From an uncultured Bacteroidales bacterium (GTDB taxonomy: Bacteria; Bacteroidota; Bacteroidia; Bacteroidales; F082): a stretch of DNA of 64,000 bases. The notes beneath the pieces were generated by a model, which was given only the letters and a program-made list of their open reading frames with translations, was not told the origin of the DNA and made no database searches. Both the position numbers and the translations under genes were made by a program. Every line of letters starts with the position of its first letter. The stretch's first letter is position 1. The stretch spans positions 124,001 to 188,000 of the forward strand of contig ONFO01000009.1 of assembly GCA_900317155.1 (NCBI GenBank), in the 5' to 3' direction. This document shows, piece by piece, positions 58,853 to 64,000 of this stretch.

Positions 58853-60598
58853 TTACATTGTCTTAGCCCATGTGTCTTTTAACGCCACAGTGCGGTTGAA
58901 GACCAGATGATTGGCCGTGCTGTCTTTATCGACGGTAAAATAGCCGATACGCTGGAACTGGAAGTGGTCGACTGGCTTGGCATCGGCCAAGAATTCCTCC
59001 ACATAGCACACGGGACGCACCTCAAGCGAGTTGGGGTTCATCATCTCCTTCATGGCTTCCAATGCGGTCTTGCCTTCGTTTTGCAGACGAGCGAGTTCAT
59101 CGCGCGGATTTTCTACCTTCCACAAGCGGTCGTACATGCGCACCTCGGCTTGGAGGCAACGCTCGCAGCTCACCCAGTGAATGGTGCCTTTCACCTTACG
59201 GTTGGCGCCAGGCATGCCGCTCTTCGTATCGGGGTCATATTCGGCATAGACTTCGACGACTTCGCCATTTTCGTCCTTCTTGCAGCCTGTGCATTTCACG
59301 ATGTAGGCGTTCTTGAGGCGCACCTCGTTGCCAGGCGTCATACGGAAGTATTTCTTCGGAGCATCCTCCATGAAGTCCTCTTTCTCAATCCACAACTCGC
59401 GGCTGAAGGCAATCTTGTGGCTGCCAGCCGTTTCGTCTTCAGGGTTGTTAATGGCTTCCATCTCCTCAATTTGTCCTTCAGGATAGTTGGTGATGACGAG
59501 CTTCACCGGATTGACCACAGCAGCCACGCGGGTGGCTGTGGCATTGAGGTCCTCGCGGATGGCGCTCTCCATCAGGGCGAAATCGTTCAGAGCATCGTAG
59601 GTGGTATAACCAATCTTGTCGATGAACTTGTGGATGCCACCTGGGGTGTAGCCACGGCGACGGAAGCCACAGATTGTGGGCATGCGCGGGTCATCCCAAC
59701 CGCTCACCAAACCCTCGTTGACGAGAACGAGCAGGTTGCGCTTGCTCAAAAGGATATAGTTGAGGTTCAGCTTGTTGAACTCGGTCTGACGCGGACGGTT
59801 GTCGTCCATGTTGTCGCCCTCGCCACGGATTTCCTTGAGCCAATCGACAAAGAGGTCGTAGAGTGGACGATGCACCACAAATTCCAAGGTGCAAAGCGAG
59901 TGGGTGACACCCTCGAAGTAGTCGCTTTGCCCGTGGGCGAAGTCATACATCGGGTAGGCGTGCCACTTGGTGCCCGTGCGGTGGTGTGGCGTGTCGACCA
60001 CACGATAGATGATGGGGTCGCGGAAGTGCATGTTCGGGTTGGCCATGTCGATCTTGGCACGAAGCACCATCTTTCCCTCGCCAATCTCGCCGTTGTTCAT
60101 TTTGTTGAACAGGTCAAGCGATTCTTCAATGGGACGGTTGCGGTAGGGGCTTTCCACGCCTGGTTGCGTAGGCGTGCCCTTCTGTGCGGCAATCTCCTCG
60201 GAGCTTTGCTCATCGATGTAAGCCTTACCTCTTTTAATTAGTTCTATGGCAAAATCCCAAAGTTGCTGGAAGTAATCGGAGGCGTAGTATTCGTTACCCC
60301 ACTGGTAGCCAAGCCATTGGATATCCTCTTTGATGGCATCGACATACTCCATATTCTCCTTGGTGGGGTTGGTGTCGTCGAAGCGCAGGTTGCACACGCC
60401 ACCGTGTTGCGCGGCGATGCCGAAGTCGAGGCAAATGGCCTTGGCATGGCCAATGTGGAGGTAACCGTTCGGCTCTGGGGGGAAGCGCGTCTGTACACGA
60501 CCGCCGTTCTTACCGTTGGCGAGGTCTTCTTCCACTTTCGCTTCAATGAAATTGAGCGACTTCTTTTCCGTTACTTTTTCTTCTTCTGGGTTTGTCAT
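58853..60598 (-). CDS. glnS: Glutaminyl-tRNA synthetase
   Basis: A class I synthetase of 581 residues. HIGH stands at 48-51 (PPEPNGYLHIGHAKAI). DDTNPTKE follows (74-81). The KMSKS equivalent is LLSKRN (283-288). The C-terminal anticodon-binding beta-barrels include VNPVKLVITNYPEG and FQRIGYFTVDKDST. The presence of GlnRS fits Bacteroidetes, which charge tRNA-Gln directly. It follows the C69 gene's end... by direction it is downstream of that gene, with 42 bp of CAACAATCAAC leader between them. Confidence 0.97.
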   Translation of the reverse strand: MTNPEEEKVTEKKSLNFIEAKVEEDLANGKNGGRVQTRFPPEPNGYLHIGHAKAICLDFGIAAQHGGVCNLRFDDTNPTKENMEYVDAIKEDIQWLGYQWGNEYYASDYFQQLWDFAIELIKRGKAYIDEQSSEEIAAQKGTPTQPGVESPYRNRPIEESLDLFNKMNNGEIGEGKMVLRAKIDMANPNMHFRDPIIYRVVDTPHHRTGTKWHAYPMYDFAHGQSDYFEGVTHSLCTLEFVVHRPLYDLFVDWLKEIRGEGDNMDDNRPRQTEFNKLNLNYILLSKRNLLVLVNEGLVSGWDDPRMPTICGFRRRGYTPGGIHKFIDKIGYTTYDALNDFALMESAIREDLNATATRVAAVVNPVKLVITNYPEGQIEEMEAINNPEDETAGSHKIAFSRELWIEKEDFMEDAPKKYFRMTPGNEVRLKNAYIVKCTGCKKDENGEVVEVYAEYDPDTKSGMPGANRKVKGTIHWVSCERCLQAEVRMYDRLWKVENPRDELARLQNEGKTALEAMKEMMNPNSLEVRPVCYVEEFLADAKPVDHFQFQRIGYFTVDKDSTANHLVFNRTVALKDTWAKTM

Positions 60599-60601
60599 AG
60601 G

Positions 60602-60640
60602 ATGTTGAATCGTTGATTGTTGATTGTTTAATTGTTGTCT
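60602..60640 (-). repeat. CAACAATCAAC-type leader tract before glnS
   Basis: On the coding strand ACAACAATTAAACAATCAAC and CAATCAACGATTCAAC precede the ATG by 3 nt. Confidence 0.65.
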
Positions 60641-62383
60641 TTAGTATGCTTTGTATTTATCACCAGTCTTCTCGATAAGGATCCGATAATACTCGTCGCT
60701 ATACTTGGGATGCTCGCTCTTGATGGGCGTGTATTTCTGTCCAGGCTTATTAGGTTGGGCAGTATTCAGATTGCCGTCCATATACTTCATGAACAATTGC
60801 TGATAGAATTTCTTCCAACCTTGCGTCATCTTATTGGCTTGGTTGCAGGAGAATTGGGTGAGTTCCTTAACCTGCGCTTCTCTTCCTTTGATGGTATTAA
60901 CGCGTGCATCTAAAGTGGGGATTTCTTTTTCCACCCAACTGGTCTCCATCTCACGTTGGCGTTTGCGGATTTCAGGATGGATGTAATTGTACTTCGTGTA
61001 GGCCCAGTTGCTCATCTGGTTGAAGGTCCAGAAAGCAGAGGTCTCCGACCATTCGCTCATCGAGCCGTTGCCTTCGCGGAAGCACTCGGGAATCTCGGTC
61101 ATGCAGGTGTACATGGGGCAGTAGACGCAGTTGTCGGTGTCGTCGACGCCGAACCAAATGATACCACCGATAGGCCATTCAAGATAACCGCGGCTTTGCG
61201 CGACAAAGCTGAAGCCTGTCTGTTGGGTGGCGGTGGTGCGCTCATGCACGTAGGTCACGCCATCAACTTCCCAGTCCATAGGACGCCAACGGTAAGGGCA
61301 GTGGAAGGGACCAGCACCCACGTCTTGCGACATGTCGAGGTCGGTGCCTTCGAGATGGTCGCGCATGAAGTCCATCATGTCGAGCACGCTCACTTTTTTG
61401 TTGGGCAACACCCACAAAGGCATACGGTTGGTGGGGAAGTTGTCGGGGGTTTGGCACATGCCTGCGGTATAAGGCTGCACGCGCTTGATATCGCGACCCG
61501 TGGCATAGCCCCAATAGTCTTTTATGTTGTCGGTCACTTTGTTGAACATGGCCCACACGCGAAGGTCGCAGAAGCGGGCACCGTCAAAAGTAACGGGGTT
61601 GTAGACATCGGAGAAGGAGAACTTATCGTCGGGACCATCATATAGTTTGGCCTCCTTAGCGAAGCTGATGACATCGTCAGCATAGACACAGTCGATGTTC
61701 GGGTCTTTCAGGAGTTTGTCGATGTTTTTGAAAGTGATGCTGGTCTTGCACTTACGCGTGGCCAGTGGGAAGGTGGTGATGCGGGCCTGGTTGGCGTGAC
61801 CGCTCACATAGCCATCGGGAATACGGCGAGCTACCCACACGGCGCCTTTGTTATCCTTGCCTTTACCAATCATCTCAAGGATCCAGCACTCTTCGGTGTC
61901 GGAGATGGAGAATGACTCGCCTTCGCTGACATAGCCATAGTTGGCCACCAGTTCACCCATGCACTTGATGGCTTCGCGGGCGGTCTTGGCACGCTGCAAT
62001 GTGATGTAAATCAGGCTACCATAGTCGATGATACCAGGGCCTTCCCAAAGACTTTCGATGCCACCGTATGTTGTCTCACCAATGGCCAGCTGCCATTCGT
62101 TCATGTTGCCGACCACATTATAGGTATGTGCCACCTGCGGGATTTGACCACGATACATGCCACCGTCCCAGTCATAGACGTCAAGCATGGCACCTGCCGG
62201 CCAATCTTTGGCAGGATAATGATAAAGTTCGCCATACAGCACGTGACTGTCGGCGGCGTAAGAGATCATGCAGGAGCCATCGGTTGAGGCACCTTTGGTA
62301 ATCAAGAAATTAGTGCAGGCATTGGCTTTCCCGAAAGAAAAAACGAGAACCAAAGCCACGATTGCTGAGAAAACTTTTTTCAT
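60641..62383 (-). CDS. C69 family dipeptidase (PepD-like)
   Basis: A 580-residue secreted dipeptidase of the Ntn-hydrolase fold. The signal peptide (residues 1-22, ends KANA) is followed directly by Cys23 of ACTNFLITKGASTDGS, so signal cleavage should expose the catalytic N-terminal Cys. Other conserved parts are IGETTYGG, VANYGYVSEGESFSISD and TQQTGFSFVAQSRG. The reading frame opens 15 codons upstream, but the promoter TATTTTTGT at 62425-62433 excludes it. It probably works with the S46 and S41 peptidases in peptide use. Confidence 0.92.
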   Translation of the reverse strand: MKKVFSAIVALVLVFSFGKANACTNFLITKGASTDGSCMISYAADSHVLYGELYHYPAKDWPAGAMLDVYDWDGGMYRGQIPQVAHTYNVVGNMNEWQLAIGETTYGGIESLWEGPGIIDYGSLIYITLQRAKTAREAIKCMGELVANYGYVSEGESFSISDTEECWILEMIGKGKDNKGAVWVARRIPDGYVSGHANQARITTFPLATRKCKTSITFKNIDKLLKDPNIDCVYADDVISFAKEAKLYDGPDDKFSFSDVYNPVTFDGARFCDLRVWAMFNKVTDNIKDYWGYATGRDIKRVQPYTAGMCQTPDNFPTNRMPLWVLPNKKVSVLDMMDFMRDHLEGTDLDMSQDVGAGPFHCPYRWRPMDWEVDGVTYVHERTTATQQTGFSFVAQSRGYLEWPIGGIIWFGVDDTDNCVYCPMYTCMTEIPECFREGNGSMSEWSETSAFWTFNQMSNWAYTKYNYIHPEIRKRQREMETSWVEKEIPTLDARVNTIKGREAQVKELTQFSCNQANKMTQGWKKFYQQLFMKYMDGNLNTAQPNKPGQKYTPIKSEHPKYSDEYYRILIEKTGDKYKAY

Positions 62384-62424
62384 ATTGTTGAGATTTTGTT
62401 GATTGTTGCTTTGAAAAAATCGCC

Positions 62425-62454
62425 ACAAAAATAGGAAATAATATGCAAATCCAA
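62425..62454 (-). promoter_or_regulatory. Promoter of the C69 dipeptidase gene
   Basis: TATTTTTGT (62425-62433), TTG at 62452-62454 (18-bp spacer). Confidence 0.6.
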
Positions 62455-62600
62455 AAACAATTTGATAAACAACTCTATTACAGCATAATACCCGACAGCA
62501 AACGACAACAAACGACTACTGTCGACTACAAACGTTTAATCAACGGCTTTGTTTTGGCGGACGATGTTACTTTGCAGTACAAAACTATAAATCTACAACA

Positions 62601-63086
62601 ATGGAAACACCAAAGTATATTGAAGACATTCCGACAGAAAAGAAAAAGTCAAGAAATCGAAGGAAAATCATCAAAAGAGAATACATCAGTTTGATAGAGA
62701 AACTCCAAAACACTCGTGGAAAAAAAGCAGTGTATAACGATTATCTTCAGACTGATGTCTATATCATAATGAGAGAAAGCGAGAAAAAAGCAAGTAACAG
62801 CGCGGCTTTCAATTGGCAATCAACTTATGCTGTAATACATCTTGAAGATGTAATTAAAAAGGCCATTCCAATGGAAGGAAAACCGATTTTTACTTTACCA
62901 AAGCCAACAGGAAAACAAAAGGAATTCGGTTATGTGAATATGGCTACCTTGTATTATGATTTTCAATCTACTGAATATGAATATCTTAATTTTACTGTAA
63001 AACTAGTATTAGGAATTAAAAGTGATGGAAGACATGTGCAATATAGCGTCAACAAGATAGAGTTGGCAGAAAAAAGCACTCTGTAA
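62601..63086 (+). CDS. Protein of unknown function, A+T-rich gene
   Basis: A 161-residue protein that I do not recognise. No signal peptide or TM helix is seen. The N-terminus is strongly basic (TEKKKSRNRRKIIKREY, residues 12-28). The middle reads MRESEKKASNSAAFNWQSTY, and the C-terminal half alternates strands (FGYVNMATLYYDFQSTEYEY, NFTVKLVLGIKSDGRHV). The whole block is clearly richer in A+T than its neighbours, suggesting recent acquisition. A weak promoter-like TTACTTTGC lies at about 62569. Its last codons lie opposite the terminator of a candidate small RNA. Confidence 0.7.
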   Translation: METPKYIEDIPTEKKKSRNRRKIIKREYISLIEKLQNTRGKKAVYNDYLQTDVYIIMRESEKKASNSAAFNWQSTYAVIHLEDVIKKAIPMEGKPIFTLPKPTGKQKEFGYVNMATLYYDFQSTEYEYLNFTVKLVLGIKSDGRHVQYSVNKIELAEKSTL

Positions 63087-63183
63087 TAAAGTCGTCATTG
63101 TATAAACAATCGCTTGTACAGAGTGCCTTAAATCGGAGTTACTGATGGGCTTGCTGCCCAGCATTTCCCGTCCGATGGTTTTT
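63070..63183 (-). ncRNA. Candidate small RNA with promoter and terminator
   Basis: About 114 nt. It begins 6-8 nt after TAATTTTGC (63190-63198). The first part folds as ATCGGA...TCCGAT enclosing TGGGC-AGCAA-GCCCA. It ends in a terminator: GCACTCTGTA and TACAGAGTGC (10-bp perfect stem), a nested hairpin ATTGT-TTAT-ACAAT in the loop, then TTTTTT. No open frame of note. I cannot match it to 6S, SRP or tmRNA. Confidence 0.6.
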
Positions 63184-63189
63184 ATGACT

Positions 63190-63198
63190 GCAAAATTA
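63190..63198 (-). promoter_or_regulatory. -7 box of the candidate small RNA
   Basis: TAATTTTGC on the minus strand; no protein-coding gene lies downstream on that strand for 690 bp. Confidence 0.55.
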
Positions 63199-63253
63199 CA
63201 ACAAAAACTAATACACCACCATAAAAATGAAAAATAATTACTACTTTAGCACA

Positions 63254-64000
63254 ATGAACACGATTCAAAACATGGCACAGCAAACTTTTGTCAACCAGAA
63301 ACTTGACTTCGTTGAGGAACTGGTGCTCTACACCGACTCGCACATCTTTCTTACGGGAAAGGCAGGCACGGGCAAGACCACTTTCCTGAAAAATCTGCCG
63401 CTAAAGACCTACAAACGTATGGTCGTGGTCGCACCTACTGGTGTGGCGGCCATCAATGCGGGCGGGCAGACGATTCACTCTTTCTTTCAGCTGCCTTTTG
63501 GACCTTTACCACCCAATGCAAGCACCATAACAGCACAGCTACACCGTATGAAGAAGCAAAAGCTCAACCTCATGCGCAGCCTCGACCTGCTTATCATTGA
63601 TGAAATCAGTATGGTGCGTGCCGATGTTTTGGATGCTATCGATGCGGTGTTGCGCCGAGTGCGCCGCTCGCAAAAACCCTTCGGAGGCGTGCAACTGCTG
63701 ATGATTGGCGACGTGCACCAGTTGGCGCCTGTAGCCAAACCCGAAGAATGGGAAGTGTTGTCGCCGTATTACGATACGCCATATTTCTTTGGTAGCCAAG
63801 TGCTAAGAAAAACGCCCTATGTCTGCGTCGAGTTGGAGCACATCTACCGTCAACATGATGACGATTTTATCACATTATTAAACAAAGTGCGCAACAATCG
63901 CATGGATGCCGATTGCGTGCGACTGCTCAACACACGCTTTAAGCCTGACTTTAAGCCTAAGGACAATGAAGGCTACATCACCTTGACCACCCACAACTAC
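63254..64000 (+). CDS. Pif1/RecD-like ATP-dependent DNA helicase, N-terminal part
   Basis: An open frame of 249 codons running off the right edge. Walker A is GKAGTGKTT (residues 35-43), followed by RMVVVAPTGVAAINAGGQTI + HSFF (motif Ia of the Pif1/RecD group), Walker B LLIIDEISMV and MIGDVHQLAPV (motif III). It belongs to superfamily 1B. In Bacteroidetes such proteins are often longer with a C-terminal HTH or HRDC domain, which cannot be checked here. The ATG at 63254 is chosen; MAQQTF at 63272 is an alternative. Confidence 0.9.
   Translation, partial: MNTIQNMAQQTFVNQKLDFVEELVLYTDSHIFLTGKAGTGKTTFLKNLPLKTYKRMVVVAPTGVAAINAGGQTIHSFFQLPFGPLPPNASTITAQLHRMKKQKLNLMRSLDLLIIDEISMVRADVLDAIDAVLRRVRRSQKPFGGVQLLMIGDVHQLAPVAKPEEWEVLSPYYDTPYFFGSQVLRKTPYVCVELEHIYRQHDDDFITLLNKVRNNRMDADCVRLLNTRFKPDFKPKDNEGYITLTTHNY

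Noticed and set aside
58907-60241. Long open frame (444 codons) on the plus strand opposite glnS
   Set aside because: It is the mirror of a highly conserved synthetase gene with biased codon use; the protein is Val/His-rich without any family motif.
63070-63183. 6S, SRP or tmRNA
   Set aside because: No SRP GGAAGGAAGCAGCC-like loop, no tmRNA tag frame, and too short and asymmetric for 6S RNA.

Overview
The window reads as a chromosomal segment of an uncultured member of the order Bacteroidales, most likely from a gut or rumen community. The reasons are Bacteroidetes-type promoters (TAnnTTTG at -7, often with TTG about 20 bp upstream), almost no Shine-Dalgarno sequences, two TonB-receptor-type outer-membrane proteins with GLPGLI or DUF4249 partners, four secreted proteins with type IX secretion (T9SS) C-terminal sorting domains, an S46 dipeptidyl-peptidase and a giant OstA-like protein. 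The T9SS cargo argues against the genus Bacteroides itself. No phage, insertion sequence, CRISPR array or rRNA operon is visible.

Layout. 1-11.1 kb (minus strand): a rhamnose and pectin catabolic operon, GH97 -> rhaB -> GH106 rhamnosidase -> GH28 -> rhaA -> MFS porter -> rhaD (cut by the window edge). The secreted hydrolases release L-rhamnose from rhamnogalacturonan-like glycans, and RhaA, RhaB and RhaD convert it to DHAP plus lactaldehyde. 11.3-13.8 kb: an ECF sigma factor with a one-pass membrane protein and an envelope protein. 14-15.4 kb: a DUF4143 ATPase behind four operator-like repeats spaced exactly 33 bp. 15.4-31.2 kb: a surface-protein region with T9SS cargo, tandem GLPGLI proteins, a TonB-receptor-like barrel and three membrane-spanning TPR-HTH lipoproteins. 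31.3-34.1 kb: trkA-trkH potassium uptake. 34.1-47.4 kb: envelope and peptidase genes (PorT-like barrel, rRNA methyltransferase, S46 peptidase, BspA-like protein, DUF937, flavodoxin, DUF4249/TonB pair, YtxH/holin pair, S41 peptidase). 47.5-64 kb: mostly housekeeping genes (metG, purC, PHP phosphatase, lipocalin, U32, tRNA-Pro, mntP, an Omp85-like barrel, gpmA, OstA-like, mazG, glnS, C69 dipeptidase), then an A+T-rich stretch with an unknown gene and a candidate small RNA, and the start of a Pif1/RecD-like helicase.

The most unusual theme is short palindromic repeats. Several families lie between genes, and apparent copies of four of them also lie in frame inside genes: rhaD, GH106, a TPR lipoprotein and a PHP phosphatase. 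This resembles the Rickettsia palindromic elements. Other points worth attention are the 33-bp operator array, the trio of transmembrane TPR-HTH regulators, the candidate small RNA at 63.1 kb, and a 55-bp leader repeated at about 91% identity directly before the start codons of two unrelated genes.
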